Origin: Trichoplax sp. H2
Taxonomy: Eukaryota; Placozoa; Uniplacotomia; Trichoplacea
Reading direction: 5' to 3'
DNA length: 64,000 nucleotides
Assembly: GCA_003344405.1 (NCBI GenBank)
Contig: NOWV01000035.1
Coordinates: 496,001 to 560,000 of the forward strand
In this document: piece by piece, positions 9,848 to 38,000 of the stretch
Layout of the letters: each line of letters opens with the position of its first letter
Numbering within the stretch: position 1 is the stretch's first letter
Notes under the pieces: generated by a model
The model's input: only the letters and a program-made list of their open reading frames with translations
Database searches by the model: none
What the model was told of the DNA's origin: nothing
Made by a program: the position numbers and the translations under genes

Positions 9848-12219
9848 AAAGGAGCGCTTAGATGGACTTGGTAGGTCCTTGGTGGCAGTATCAAACTATT
9901 GGAATAACAGTAACCCACTGATGTCGAATCTTTTCATATATTGCATATATTAACCAATATATTGACGAATGTATTTAACTAAGCTGTAGCCATTCTATAT
10001 CTGAAAATTTTTAACTATGACCTATAAATGCATGATGTTGACGTCAACCATTGTGCAGTCATACAGTGTTATTTTTTATATAGTCTTGTCACCTCTAACT
10101 TGTAATATAGCTACAAGAAATGTATTTACTACTAGAATAAAACGATGATAAGATTGCTTTTTTATGACATGCCGTATGATATACCCTGCTATATTCTGTT
10201 AATACGACCGTATCAATAATACCATGTCTCTTTATAATTAATTGTCAAGAATTAGTATAATAACAGATCAAACCATTTCTGAATTGTATTACAATACGAA
10301 AAACCTGTATCAATTTATTTTTAGTTTAGCAATTTTTTGACATGGCTGCTAGGTTACTCATCATTTTTAATAACTTAAGTTCACTTCTATTCCCAAATAA
10401 TTTTTATAATAAATTTTTTAACGGATTTCTTTTATCTTTTAAATCCACTTTCAAACGGCATGATTGGTAGGGTAAATTTATGCAATTTTATTCACAGCTG
10501 TATTGACAAAGCTATATGACTTTGAGTTATGAAATGATGTAGGAATTGAAAGATCAGAACGTTACTAACAATATTGGTTGTCATATTGATACTGTACAAT
10601 CAGGACAAATAAAACTCTTTAAGGTTCATGTTGCAATTTGTAATTTTGACAATATAATAGATCACCAGTTTATGTCATGGCAGCATATTATGCAAATACA
10701 GGCTAATTAATGCTACATCAGACTACGCTTACCAAATCAAATAAACATTTATCGTTATACGTATAGATTGGGTATGATAGACTCTACTGTTGCTTATAGC
10801 AATATAAGCTACGCATACACGGATGTGTTAAAGATGACTGACGTCAAGATATACATGTATAGAATATGAACATGATCGATTTTATTTAGCGACTAATTTA
10901 ATGGATCAGTTAATTAATTGAAAATATTCACATGACTAATAGGACCGCTCACCAGCTTATTATTTGAATTAGAATCTATCCATAGCGCCCTGAATTCTAG
11001 CTTTAAAGTAGTTTAAGTGTTAGCCATTTGCAACTAATTAAAAAAAATTCTGGATTCAATGTAATATACTCATAATTTAAGGTATTTTTCTACATTTTCC
11101 TAGCGTAGGCGAGCATACTTATTAATATATAGTTTAAATTCTAAGATCAACTAACAATCTCTCATGCCATTGTACAAGAAAAACGCAAAAATGCGATTTA
11201 TTATGATCTATTACCTAATCTGTACACGTTGGTTGTAGATATTCTAAATAAGAACTGCCGGTAATATATAGTAAGATCAGTCCAGATGACATGCTACTCA
11301 GATTAATAAGAGATATAAAGTAAAGTAACATAATTATATTCATTAATAATGATAAATAACGAATTAGACAGCTACTGTTTTTAACTTATCGATTATACAT
11401 GCTTATAGGACGTAAAAGCGCATTTTTATCATTAAATATTCGAAATGTATAGTTTTCTGTGAAGTTCTACTACATCATGAGAAGAACAATTTAAACAGTT
11501 ATCTATAATTTATAATTTAAATTCAGAAATATCACAATATACAGTAACGGAAACAACTCTTAAACTACTTTTGTGAATATTTATGTATTAATTAGATCTA
11601 AAATATTTCTTCTAAATTATACTGTATAAGAATACCTTCAAAAATTATCGAGATTGAAATGCATGTAGATGTATACAATGCTTATAATAAAGAATAAAAG
11701 GATTCTTCAAATTTTACAAATACGCTACCAATGCTTGTTCTCATATTTTAGAAGCAAGACATGGTGTCGTTTAAAAATATTGACACTGTAAGCAAGCTCT
11801 GGCTATGGCCTAACTTTTAAAAAATACTCAACATGTCTAACAAGCAGATTTAGCTAAGTTAAGTCCACGCCGAATACTAGATTATATCACAGGAATATAA
11901 TGGTGCTCTTTACACGCAAAATGAGGTGCAGTTGTATTTGACAGCATTGATCAATATACAACAGCTATCCAACTAGTAAATAAGTTACATCGTCTTCCCG
12001 AGGTATCAGATACAAGGCTTTATTGCTAGTTAGATTGATAATATCAGCAATTGCTTATATACTTATACGTGTAAATATCTTTTCAATCAATGAAAATCCT
12101 CTGTCTATACATAATACCTGCGGCGCATTATTAATTCTAATTACGTGAAAGATATACTAGATTTTAAATCTGTGATCTTTCAAATAATGATTAATCCTTA
12201 TTTTATAAACATTCGTTCT
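9848..12219. other. Intergenic region between convergent genes
   Basis: About 2.4 kb of AT-rich sequence between the CHRAC1 stop and the guanylyl-cyclase stop. I see no coding frame with splice sites and no structured repeat in it. Confidence 0.6.
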
Positions 12220-25128
<12,909 letters not shown>

Positions 25129-28100
25129 GGTGTCGGGCTTAAAAATGTATCAGGTACGATATTTTAGTTAGCAGTTGGATAGTTAGCACAAAAAATCAAT
25201 CTATAAGATAATATCTCAATGGATTATGCTGTAGACTAACAAAAATACTGAGATAGATGAAATTGATAAGAGAATTTACTCAAGCCAAGTAATTTCAGAA
25301 TCGATACATGAATGTATCCAATCGATGTGATGTTGCAGTTGTTTGATGTTTTCTTTCACGTATTGTTAACTTAATTGGATGTTAGAATTTTAATTGAATC
25401 GACGTAAATATTCAAAAAATAGTAGATGCAGATTAACTTCTTTCTCTTTTTACAGTATTTTCCTTTGGATTCTTTTCTGAAATAGTAAATATTGCCAATA
25501 AAAGCCTAAAACATATTCCAAAATGAGTAATCAATTTTAAAAGTAAATGTAAAACATAAATATCAGAAGAGAATACGATGGTATGTATCTGAGTCGGTTA
25601 CAGTCACAATAATAAATAGATAAGTTTACTTATATGATTCTATACCTATCCTTTTTAATCTTCGATTATGTTAAAGGATTAAACCTGATCTCATTTGAAT
25701 AGAATACAAATTAGAATTGGATATTATTATAGAGAAGAACATTCGTTGAATATTTTATTGTTAATAATTTGGGGTATCCCAAACGATTATAATTATCAGA
25801 ATGAATATCTGAATGAATTCTGAACAGGATGTCGAAAGAGTAGAATACAGAAGTAATTAAAAAAAGGGCTTTGAAGTATTTGTAATAGTTAATGACTGAC
25901 TCGTGAGGTTTCAAAATTTTAAAGTAAAATGTAGAGATAAACTTATTTTTATGATAGTTCGATTTTATACCGGATGCTTTTTTTTATCATTAGCGCTAAA
26001 TGAAAAGATATTACTGTACGCATATTAACTAGCGTGCTGATATAATACAGGACTGTACTTTATCATAAGAACTCTTTGGTAGTGTTTTCACTTCTTTTTA
26101 CAATATCGTTATCTAAATATACCTTTTTGAAACAGATGTGAGTGTAGTTTATTAGCATATGTACCTGTAATAATTCATAAACTTACGTCTGGCTTGACAA
26201 ATTTCGAAGTTAATTTTCCCCAGGGAGGATTGCATAGACATATAGAATCATTCGCTAATTGACTAGTAGAACGATCAGTTTATATTACGTTTTCTATATT
26301 TTAATGCTTCAAGGTTTTTTTAAGCTAGTTTATAGCAATTTTGAAAGATATCGCTGAGTTGGCAATTTCATACTTAATTGAGAGGTAGAAAGAGATTTCG
26401 TTTTTCTTCCTTTTGATATCCTCTAGCTAGTGTTATAGAGTACTTAATGGCAGAAACAAGATAATTAATTGTGTTATAATAATGGTAGAGTTAGACGACT
26501 TGGTTGCTGGGATTTTTAAACTCGTTGATGATGACAAGATGATGATAACCTCTAAAAAAATGAATTACAAATAAGAAATTAAGAATAGCAGCTTATTATC
26601 GATGACAATTTTGATTTTGGTATCAAAATGATAAAATCGTCAATATCCACCGAAATGTTCTAGTTTGTCTTACTTCTAGATTACCTTATTTTCGATGATT
26701 CGTTTTTCGATTGATATTGTAAAGTCTTGAAATAACTTTTATTTTACAAATAAAGACGATAGCGTAGTCTTGAATCAATATTTCTTTACTGTTTTAAGAA
26801 AAGTAATTTCACTCAAGGTAGAGTTGATTGGATGCATGAATACTGCAAAATAGATTGTTAAAATAGTAATTAATAGCAAGTTTTAATATTACTGTTTCAC
26901 GTTTAAATAATTCTACAGTATGGTCAGTGGAGAAGTGAAGATGGGCAAAGTACGAAAAAAACGCCGGATGAAAATCCATATATTGCCATCAGCGGCATAC
27001 AATATCAATAAAGTGATATAAAAAGACTGCAATGCAATCATGTCGATTGTTCATGTTCTATTCAATTGCAATTTCTAATTTACTATCCAATTTTCAATCT
27101 AGCCTTTATAATGTGTGATTGAGTGATACATATGTGTACAAGGATAGACTATCTCTCTTGAACTAATTTGAATCAAATAGGAAAGGGAGGGGTGGAGAGA
27201 ATACTGATTAACTATATACAATTTCAATACGACAAGAGAGGAAATCCATATCAAATGGAAAAATGAATGCTTGACAATGAATAACAATAATCATCGACGA
27301 TGATGATAATAATAACAATAATAATATTATTAAAAATGATAATAATATTAATAACAATTATAAATAAACTTGAGACACCAATGATCGATTACTCGACTAT
27401 GATATTAATTAATACCATTTGATCCAACAATACAAGTTGATTTCAATAAGGTGACAATTACTGAAATATCGAAAAAAATTTCTTCCACAAATTTTGTCGG
27501 CCCATTATTAATGGCTTTAATTGTCGGCTATTTTTTTGAACAGTTTGTCATTAATTCTAAGTAAGAATGAACAATACCTACAACATGGTGATGATCAAAT
27601 TCAACAATGTCTACAGCACATAGTTACCAATTCGCTCCTGGCAAAAATAAAAAAATAAAGATATAAATGGAAAATGAAAAATAAATAAAAAATAATCATA
27701 ATCCTATATCAGAGTCTAAATAATTATAAATATGGGAAAATTATTTTTCCTACAAGCAATACAAGAAAGTGTTAGAGGCATTCCATGATAAAAATATGAT
27801 TTAGCAATTGAGGGTATAACGGACTAAAATAGAAGATTGAGAAATTTACATAGAAAACATCCAGCGATCGGCTCGAATACAATAGAAAGCGATAACATAA
27901 ATTAATACACTAAAAAATATCAAAACAATTCAAAATGAAGGACAACGCAAAAGATGGATGGGTTGAGTTTTTCTCTCACCATAATGGTTACGTTATATTG
28001 TACTATAACAGCAATAACTAATTATTATCGGTCAAGAGCTACAAACTCATCAATCAATTAATTAAAATGAAATCTCGAGGCTTCCAATATTTCCTAAACT

Positions 28101-29499
28101 GTTGGACAACTTGTGCTTATTTCTTTCCTCGATTTCCATTTCTATTCGGCCATTAAAGTCTATTACTACGATGCGCGTATACAACAAATATCGTACATAG
28201 AGATATTATAGATCCTTTAACTTGATAATTTGAATTTTTCACCCTACCGAATTCACAATAACTCAATTCTAATTACAGTTCTAGTATAGTCAATATTAGT
28301 TGGAGGTGTTATTTTGTAACTCGTACATATCAATGGTTCGATTATTGATGAAAAAGTTCCACTAGGCGTCCATTTTTGTACAATAATATACACGTAGGAT
28401 TGAAAGTCAAGGTAATTTATATAAAGGAAATAAAGGACGTTTCTAATCGACGTTAACAATTTTGTGCTATAAATATATATCACTGAAATACAGTACTCTG
28501 AAACCATTTAATAACAAAAGCGTGATATTATTAAGCTAACAACGAATAACTTATAAGGCAAAATCTTTAACCATGTAATTCTCTTTACTGTTATAAAAAT
28601 TTAATATACTGATTGTTTCTTATCGTTCTAGAAGGTTAAAGTGCTGAATCTATAAAGTGATGACAATAAATAAATAAACAGCAGGCTATTCCAACGTACT
28701 CGCATATTGATATTTTAATGCTGCCCGGTAGAATTATTTCGATTATGACAAAGTTACCTTTTTAGGTGCTAATATGAAGGGAGGTTTTCGAAAGTAGGCT
28801 TATTGTTTGTGGTACGTAAATATTAAATTGAAATGCAACATTTTATCATTGAACGAAGACAATTATAAACACGAGAAAACTTTGTTCTCCGTATTTATGG
28901 TAAGGAAGTGCGCAGTTTCTGACTTAGAGTAGACCAACGGAGTTGTTTTATTTATACTCGTATTAATAGGATAAGCCTAAAGTTAACTTGGCTCTATCTT
29001 TATCTTTGTTAAGGTGAGTTTTCAACATCGTAATACAGCAAGTCATTCAATACAATAGAAAAGTCTTTTTATTTGTCATAATCATCATTTTCACTAATAG
29101 CCACTTTTACATACCTTTTTGGAACAATATTACGCAGTTAGCCAATCTCCTACGTTATTTGCTACCTTGGCTTCAATACCTGAACAGTTTTGCATTATAT
29201 CAACTTATTGCATGTTATCTCATGCACGTATTCTACTTGTATTTAGTCAGCCGTTTCTGGTTACTTTTCAGTTACAATTTATGCAGGATGAATGAATCTT
29301 TCCTTTATAGCACTAAAATACTGAGTTTAAAGAATAATAAAAGAATAAAAATTAGGTATAGAAACAAGAAAGTGCACATCAATTGTGGCAAAATAAAACA
29401 TCGGATCGTTTCTCACTTGATAAAGAAATGAAAGATCAATAAATTATAGTTCTGTCTCGGATTATATATATAGATTATACTATTTGGCACGATGACCAT

Positions 29500-29598
29500 A
29501 ATGACCGGGCAAACTAATAAATCATTCCCGGGAATGGCCGGGCGTTCCCGGGAAAGACCGGGCGTTCCCTGGCATGGCCGACTCCCGGGATTGGCCGT
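29500..29598. repeat. GC-rich degenerate tandem repeat
   Basis: Three to four units of about 20 bp built on TTCCCGGGAAxGxCCGGGCG. Each contains the palindrome CCCGGG. It stands out sharply from the AT-rich surroundings. Confidence 0.75.
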
Positions 29599-32500
29599 AA
29601 CATATATGTGTCATATATGTACTACTACAATAATTCATTATAAGCTCGGAAAATAAGAAATAATTTGCTTTTAACGTTTTATTTCTTTGCTTACTATCTT
29701 AGTAACATTTTAAACTAGAGGTGCTAGAATGAATGTCTAAATTATGACCTATACGTACATATATTCTTATTAAGAGATGATAAAGAGTAAAAATCAGATC
29801 ATTGGTTAGTCATTCCAGTATGCCAACGTTTAGAGCGATTAATTAATTATCAACGTACAGTAGAAGTTGACGAATGTTGAAGGGTAAGTATCCAGACTAT
29901 CCATTTTGTCGATAGTTCCTTATCGCTCTAGCGTAAGAATTGGGGGATTTTATTTATTCAAATTGATGGACATTACAGGACAATACATGGAAATGGACTT
30001 TATTCCTTTTATCAACGCTTCCGTAATAAGATGCTGCTACCAAATCGTAGGTGGAGTTAAGGCTTCATTACGTATACAGATTACAATATAATAAAATTCA
30101 TTATGATCTTAACTAGGGTCCTTTAAGAAATTTCAGCATAACGCGTACGGTAGCACGAATGACAGAAATTAGACTATAAATGATAGATGAACAAATAATT
30201 CCAGTAACTAATGGTCTATTAATTCTTTCTACAAAGTCCTTTTAACAGTAATCAGCTTTTTAATTTTTCCCTTTATATCAAATCCATCTGTAGTATATAT
30301 GATTCTTTCTGTAGATTTACAACATAAAAATATTAACAGGCCTTGACGATTTATTTATACCCATTTGCTATAGCGATCTCAATGATCGCTCAGATATATA
30401 ATGCACAAATTATTACTGGTGCAACTCTTTATATTATCATAAATCAGCGTAAATTTAAAAGTCTACAAAAACGAAAGGAGTAAAATTGGTTATATCCTAC
30501 TGTACGCCCTTTAGTACGTGTTTCATTCACTGTAAGATTTAGAGAGCATACAAATCATAATTAGACTTTTCTTAAATAAAAGGTATGATAATATCAAAGA
30601 GAGCAGATGTCCTCTTTCATTTGTGAATATATTATTCTGATATATTTGATATAAATTTATATTTATAAGATATAACGAAAATAGCAAAGGTAGTAAATAT
30701 TTTAGCTTGTAATAGAAGGTATACTATAATTATCTTTCAGAGTGATAAATATGGACAAGGCAAAACATAACTTTGTTCTAGGTTGTCACCATGTTCTAAC
30801 ATGAATTCATAAAATCATCAAAAGAACAGCTTATTATATGCTTATAGGTAATTAGGGGTAGTCTAACGACGTATCTACTAACTTCTTGATACCATAAAGG
30901 CAAGTAAACGCGAAATCGTTTATACTATTTCAATCGTGTATAATGTAAAATCGCCCTTGTTCGTCTTTTGCAAATTAATTATTACATATCTGAATAAATG
31001 TCAAATCAACATTTGTTTATATCATTGCGAGCAAATTTGACTTTACTTACAGTGATATTATTCATTTATTCAAGCAGGAAACAATTAGATTTAAGAAATT
31101 TTTAGATTTGACTTAAACTATTTCTATTCTATCCGTTTAATAACTTTGTTCAGCTGATATTAATTCTGTGATAATATCATGCCAATACTGCAACTGAATT
31201 TTTGCAATATTCCTTTATTCAATTTATTAAAGTTTTCAACATTTCAGTCGAGCATCCTACGAATAATTATTGTCCTGTTCATACTACTAATGCTCTGTAC
31301 GAGATATTTTATTACGTGAATGTAGTGAAGATGTTTATGTATAAATCAATTGAAGTATTAACAAACTGGACAATTAATTTATAATCACCCCCTAAATAAT
31401 CGAATGTGTTATAGGTAGCAGAAGGTATATTTAGATTATATGGAATACCATCAAATTTCGTTAACAATATTATAGCGTAGTAAATATGTAGAATGTGGAT
31501 TCTCTGTACATTCGTATTCAACAAAGATACTATAGCTAATTAAATGACAGCTGGAGCACTCACCGAAATCACGTTCATTCATTTAGTTTTTGGCTTATAT
31601 ACTTTTTTACTTTCCTTGCTTCACCAATATAAGAATAATGGTACAAAAAATTTTAGTTTTCATTTGGAGTGATCTACCTATATAAAGAAAAAATTTTTAT
31701 TATCAAATCAATGTTACACAGTACATCCTACTAATACTCGTTACTGCACTTTAAGGGCAATAAATTATTAATATTCTGTTCCAATCAGATCGGTTATAAC
31801 ATATCTATTCTACTGATGATATAATTAGCTAATAAATGATTACAAATAGTTTATACAGAGCAGAATTTTTTAGTGAAATAATACCATCAATTTTTATATA
31901 GCTATAAATCCAACAATTATTATTATAATTCTATTGTTAATTGAGATTAGAAGGCTATACACTATGAAGTGCCTTGCCATTGAATTATTGGATAAGCAGG
32001 CACCTAATATATTAATGAACGGCCAAGTGTAATTGTGTCCATTGATGGTTTTAAAACTGTCTGCGAGTGTTTTAATATAATAATTCACTTCATCATAATT
32101 ATTAATTAATGATAGCACATGAAATTTACAGCTTGTAAAGATTAATAGTAGCATCCTAAACATTTACGCTAATGCAATTGCAGGTCTTGATTGAGTGCAA
32201 CAAACGAAAAGTATTTCGTCATTTAATTATCGTATAGTAATATCTAGAGGTCATGAAGGTATATTGCATTAATAAAATCCTAATAAAGAGTATTAATTAG
32301 TCTATAGAATCTCTAGATCCCTGTATATCAGCTGACAAGTCACAACATTTAGTATTAGCATAGTCATTTTTTAAGTAATCCCTATTGTAATATAGAAATA
32401 TGCAGTCTAGTATGAAATATATGTCATACCAGATGTTGTGTTTCATAATCTTGAGTTAATACTAATAACTACAGAAGGTTGGTACTACCCTTAGCTAGTA

Positions 32501-33611
32501 AAGAAGACAGGAAATTATGTACTATGTATATAGTCAAAGTTAATAGAAAAAGGAAGTAAAGTTTGGTAAAAGCCGAATGCTTCTATTCCTACTCATTTTT
32601 CTCTTAGATCGAAATTTCGTAGCTCTTGTACCTACGCTGTCTTCAATTGTTTCGTTGTATATTAATTATAGGATTGTGAAAGCAAGGGACGAAATTAGTA
32701 TACGTAGCAGTATCTACAGCTATAACTAGTCAATAAGTGTAATTAGATCCATACTTACAGTATATCAGATAAATTATACTATGCTGTAGACAATCATTAT
32801 AATCTTAGCATGAAAACCGCAGCAGTAATAGCGGATGCGGATTTATATATAAACGTATTATATATATATATCTACTAGTTTAGCATACTTGTTGTTCTAC
32901 TCAGCACACCAGTTATATCTGACTTAGTCGGGCAGAAATTGCAGCTCATGATAAATTTTAAACACGAAAGGCAGTCCTCAAATCTTGAATTTTACCTGTT
33001 ATTACTTTCACTGTATATATATTACGTTAATACTCGTACATTCATGATAGTGATGCTACACAATCAGCATGCAACCGGATATAGCAGTTTCAAGATATTG
33101 ATTCAAGACTTTAATTTTATTACCAGAAAATTACCCTGCTTCAATAAACGGGCTCAAAATTATAGCCTAGATGTTTTCAAGAATGAAATTCATGCATTGA
33201 TTTTTAATTATAAAATACAGTACTGAATTTAATTTTAGTTTTAATATACAGTACGTCTATTATACTAGTGTATAATATCGCAAAATGTGCTCTACGTAAC
33301 ATAGTCCATAGGCTACTGTAACTAGCGATAAAACGTGCTTAAGGCAAGGACTACTAAAAGAAAATAGAAGGATATAGCTTGATTTAATACAGTGATTTCA
33401 CAGTACCTTGAAAGTGTGATGATTTAGTAATACTGTAACATGAAGTAAAGCAATTGTATGATGTAAAATAGTCGGTTAAGCTTATTAAGCTTATAAAAGT
33501 AATTGTAGATTTTGGTTTGTAACTGTACACAGTATATGGGTATAAATCTCGCATACTCTCTTCATCGTTTGTAAACTGGAAAGTCAGAAAGATTTTATCG
33601 AATCAAGCTTT

Positions 33612-33828
33612 TCTTACGGCACATGTAAAATGGGTAAAATGGGTAAAATATAACAGAGGATGATCCTTGATCTCCTTTGAATTCTATCAAGTTTATTTCT
33701 GTTGAGCCAACTGCTATTTCATGAACTGACTTTTCTATAACATTTTTCGGTTGAGTAAGCCCCTGGCTGCAGTTAATAATTAAAATACTCGGTATGTAGA
33801 GTGTAAATAACAACTCTGGCGTTAGCAC
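33612..33828 (-). CDS. Candidate first exon of a secreted protein (weak)
   Basis: ATG at 33828 opens a frame with a hydrophobic leader (LLFTLYIPSILIINC) followed by a polar stretch (TQPKNVIEKSVHEIAVGST). It runs to TACATGTGCC, after which GTAAGAA could act as donor near 33612. The composition is protein-like, but I found no matching downstream exon and recognise no family. It could be chance. Confidence 0.2.
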
Positions 33829-34327
33829 GTACGAATATGTATGATTGTCGCCTCCATGTTTATAAGATGCACACTCTAGTCTGGACCAGATTAGACAAAG
33901 TTAACTTCCGTGTACACATTGTACAGTTGAAAATGTTACGTTTTCATATCATGTTATACGGTATTGCATTATTCTAGCATGTTATTAGGACATCAGTAGT
34001 TGACTGAATATATCTTATGTACAGCAGGTATTCATCTCACAACGCTCCGACATTATAGTTTACTGTGCAAATGATTCGCCCACGTCACTCGAGTATTAGC
34101 ACAGCAGTGGTTGAATGAAAAGAAGAAAAAAATAATGGATTAATAATTAATTGCATATCATTATTGCAGTACTGTACTTCAGTAGAGCTTTTTTGTCCGG
34201 AAAAAATAAATGGCTGTGGCCGTAATAATTTTAATGAGGGTTCAATATACATGTCATATTAGAGTTTGGCAACACTATTCACATACTACACTCGCAGTAG
34301 AACATTGAACTGATACAGAATCGATAC

Positions 34328-34382
34328 ATGGATGGAGGCCAGCAGTTCCTTCCTGGTTCAATCATAGACGTATCTACTCAAC
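34328..34382 (+). CDS. Candidate first coding exon (weak)
   Basis: ATG in ATACATGGATGG context, followed by MDGGQQFLPGSIIDVSTQ and then a GTATGC donor in phase 1. Codon content is unlike the AT-rich surroundings. A phase-compatible segment starts after TTCTTTTAG at 37434, 3 kb away, but it soon enters GTAC repeats. No family is recognised. Confidence 0.2.
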
Positions 34383-37235
34383 GTATGCAGTACAATAATA
34401 CCTTCTAGTCAAGCATAGTAATCATGGTAGCATCCACTTAACATTACTGTACTATAATGTATTTTAGGAGTCGATCAAAACGAAAATTATTTTCTTTGTT
34501 GATGTTGCATCAATTATTATAATATTAAATTTAAATCATTTTGTGTGTGTATGTTGTACAGTTGAATAAAGTACATTATTTTGTCTACTCTGTCCAACTA
34601 TTTTATTCAATATTGGGAATTTAGCATTGATCAACGATGAAACAAGCATATGAAAGGGATTTTGTGCTAGTGTAAATATAAATATATCGTTCATGAAAGC
34701 AAGACTGAAGGCACAATTAATTATCTACTGTTATTGATACTTACCGCTACAAAGTATAAAAATTTGTAAGATGCAAGCCCGTCTAGTGTGGTAATATCAA
34801 CTACTAATACTAACTACGTAAAACAACAAGTGGTGCCGTAATAACAACAACAGCATACGTCAAGATATTTCAAAAATTTGAAGTATGACAGATTTTCTTA
34901 TTTGTTAAGGCAATTCTGTGGACATTGACAAGGAGAATATAACACTACGCTCATAGTATACGGTCATAGACTATAGTATTGGAAAATTCGGATCCAGTTT
35001 CAAGTACTGTATGTTAAGTCACCGATTCGCTAGAATTGAGTTTGTTATGGTCAATTTTTCAAGTAATAAAAACAATATAAACTTACCTACACCATCTAAC
35101 CTTACGCGTATGCTACTATATTGATTGATAGGCACCTGTAATATGTTAACAGAATCGTCTACCTTATCCGCGAGATATTTATGTGAAAATGATATGCACT
35201 AATTAATAACCAAATCTGTGACGTCTTTAATGCGCTAGAAGCAATAGAATTGCAATCAATGCTGAATTATAGATAATTACTAATTACTAAGTTTATACTG
35301 TTTCACTATACTATACAGTATACAACTTCGTCGGAGACATAATTTGGTAACAATGTGGTACTTGTGTACAAGCGCTATCGTACTGTATATGTGAAATGAA
35401 AACTCGTCGAATAATAACAATGTTTACTCTGTAAACCAACAAGCCCTGCAGCAGCATAGAAATGATAGGATCAAGTCCAATAAATTACAATTTCAGTTGA
35501 ATTTTGATTGAAAATGTAATCGTTGACAAAATACTTACATGTACTTGAATTTAGATCTAGATTTTTTTGGAGGAACCTTCGGTTACAATTTGTGGGTAAT
35601 GCAGAAGTTAACGAAAGTAAAACAATGTCTCTTTCGGTATCCAATATACAGTGATTAGTTTACGGCCTGTATAACGTTGCCAAGTTGCTATAAATCTTGA
35701 TTTAAAACAGTTGATTACTGCATACCGGCAATTTCTTAAGAGTACCTAGCTTTCATTTGCAATGTATCGTGTTAAAGAAAAAAAAAATTCCAATCTTGTT
35801 TTTAATTAAATGCCTCTAGAAAGTAAGCAAGGAAGTTCCAAGCTGTTTTACAAGAATTTGCTGCAATACTGTACAAATGTACATCTGTATATTTGCACAA
35901 AGTGAACACTGTAATCTATAATTTGGTTTAATGGTCTGATACTTTAATGTCAAACTTTACCAGTTATTATATACCTGGATACTAAAATAGAAACAAATTC
36001 GTAATTACTGTTGTAGTCTTGTAAATACTTACAGTAACGGAAGCTGTTTTGTAATGCCTCAAATTACAGTACCGTATGCAAATTACGGGGGGTGTTTGAT
36101 ATATCTTTACAGTTAAAAAATGATATATATAGCTGCAGACGTACTGCTGTGCCTTTCCGCATTCTTAATTGTATCGCACCCTGTGATACTATGCCGCTAA
36201 GTAGACAGACTTTAGATTTTTAATTAACGTTTAACATTAAAGTTAATTGCACATATGAATCATGGGCGACCGACTTGGTCGGTAGGCAGTTAGCAAATGA
36301 ATGCGCGCCTGATTTATAAAATGATTGGCATTGATTGCTTTACTTTGTCGAGGTTGAAGTACTAGTTATAAATAGCAATACCTTGTTCTGTATATTGTCT
36401 GCTAATTCGAAATTTGATCGTCCACAACGCGTTTTTATTTTTTTAATTAATGAAGATATCATGAGGGATTCCTAACTGCCTAATATAACTCAAAAAGTTC
36501 CTCTTTCGTCAGGAATGATCGATAATTAATTAATGATAAAATGAAAGAGGCACAGTAACGTAAATAAATACTGTACCAACTACTTTGATAACAGGATATT
36601 ACTGTAATATCACTAATTGATGACCGCTACTGTATTACGTAGGAACTAGTAAAACGCTTATTACAGCATAATTATACGTATAGATATATCCAAATTGGAT
36701 ATTATTGCACAATATACAAAGCCACAATGATCTTGGACTTCAATTTTTAGTGACGACTGCAAGAGTAATTATATTAGCTATTAAATTGTAAACATCTACT
36801 GTAGCTATAATAGGCCTAATTAGTATGATCTGGGCTATTCTGGCACATACGGAGTATGGCGGCTGTTATTTACCATCTGTACATTGTTATACTGCGGAAT
36901 ATATTTCAGGGACATTTGTACGTCCATAAGCGCCGTTAATTATTACACGTTGGTTACTTTATAGAGTCAGACAAAGACAGAAATAATCAATTTATTGATA
37001 TCAAATTCTTGAATTTCAGCCACGTGGTAAATGATCCTTTGACATGGTTGTGGCCCACGGTGTTCTAGTTTACAAAATTGTTTTAGCTTCTTGGTTTACA
37101 GCAGCAGTAGAGTCGCTGCTTCTCGGACGGAAGTGATTTGTAGATGAAACAAGTACTGTAGTGCAGTAGGATTAGAAGAAAACGAGAAGAAATAATCAGA
37201 TCGATTCGCATTTCAAGCATGTAATGTAATGCCCA

Positions 37236-37294
37236 TACAGTACTGTACAGTAACGGTCTCTCGCGTCCACTGTACAAAGTACAGTACAGTACAG
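37236..37294. repeat. GTAC-rich palindromic repeat cluster 4
   Basis: CAGTACTGTACAGTAACGG and ACTGTACAAAGTACAGTACAG blocks about 1.4 kb upstream of the RPLP0 start. Confidence 0.75.
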
Positions 37295-37525
37295 CATCAA
37301 GGAAGCAGGGACACTACCTTAGGAAGAAAAGAGAGAGGGATAAAACTATTCCAACACCCATTCAGACCTCGTTTTCTTTTACAAGTCCCTGAATAAGTTC
37401 TAGCCTATTTCTGATTAATTCATTCTTTTAGGTTGCTACCTGTCGTCCAATGGATCTGTAGAATATCTACTCTACCAGTGCTCATACAGTATGTGGAGGC
37501 TGGCGAATGGACTGGTTATTCAAGT

Positions 37526-38000
37526 GTACAGTATAGTGCGTTTGCAACCGTATACTATACTCGCCATTACTCGGATCTACCGTACGCTAACAGCATGGGA
37601 GCTACATTACAGTCTACAGTACTGTACAGTACTACGGTACACCGTACAGTACGGACTCTACCGTACAGTACAGTACACTTTACAATACAATAGTACTGTA
37701 CTGTACAGTACTGTAAACTATAAATTATTACAGTACAGTACTGTACTGTACACTGTACAGTACGGTCTACAATACTTTGTATGGTGTACCACATCAAAAA
37801 CCTCAATCCGTCCCGACATCCGTACTGTATCCCTGGTACTACAGGCAGTACAGGATACAGTTATACTGTACCTGTCGAAGGTTTGGTTCGGTACTGTAAT
37901 AATTTGTAGTTTACTACAGTATTGTACAGTATTGTAAAGTACTGTACGGTTGAGTCCGTACTGTACAGTCTGCACTGTACTGTACTATACTGTATCCTGT
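37526..38000. repeat. GTAC-rich palindromic repeat cluster 5
   Basis: The longest cluster: almost 0.5 kb of overlapping GTACAGTACTGTAC, GTACGGT and CTGTAC words, many of them perfect palindromes. It is partly enclosed by the inverted repeat at 37792-38048. Long open frames across it on both strands are composition artefacts. Confidence 0.85.

Noticed and set aside
26941-27010. Short frame starting MGKVRKKRRMKIH, reminiscent of SLX9/FAM207A
   Set aside because: Only a basic N-terminus matches; no downstream exon with the family's conserved core was found within several kb.
37433-37975. Overlapping open frames of 85-148 codons on both strands
   Set aside because: They arise because GTAC/CTGTAC repeats lack stops in several frames; Tyr/Thr/Val/Cys-only composition, no family, no consistent splice sites.
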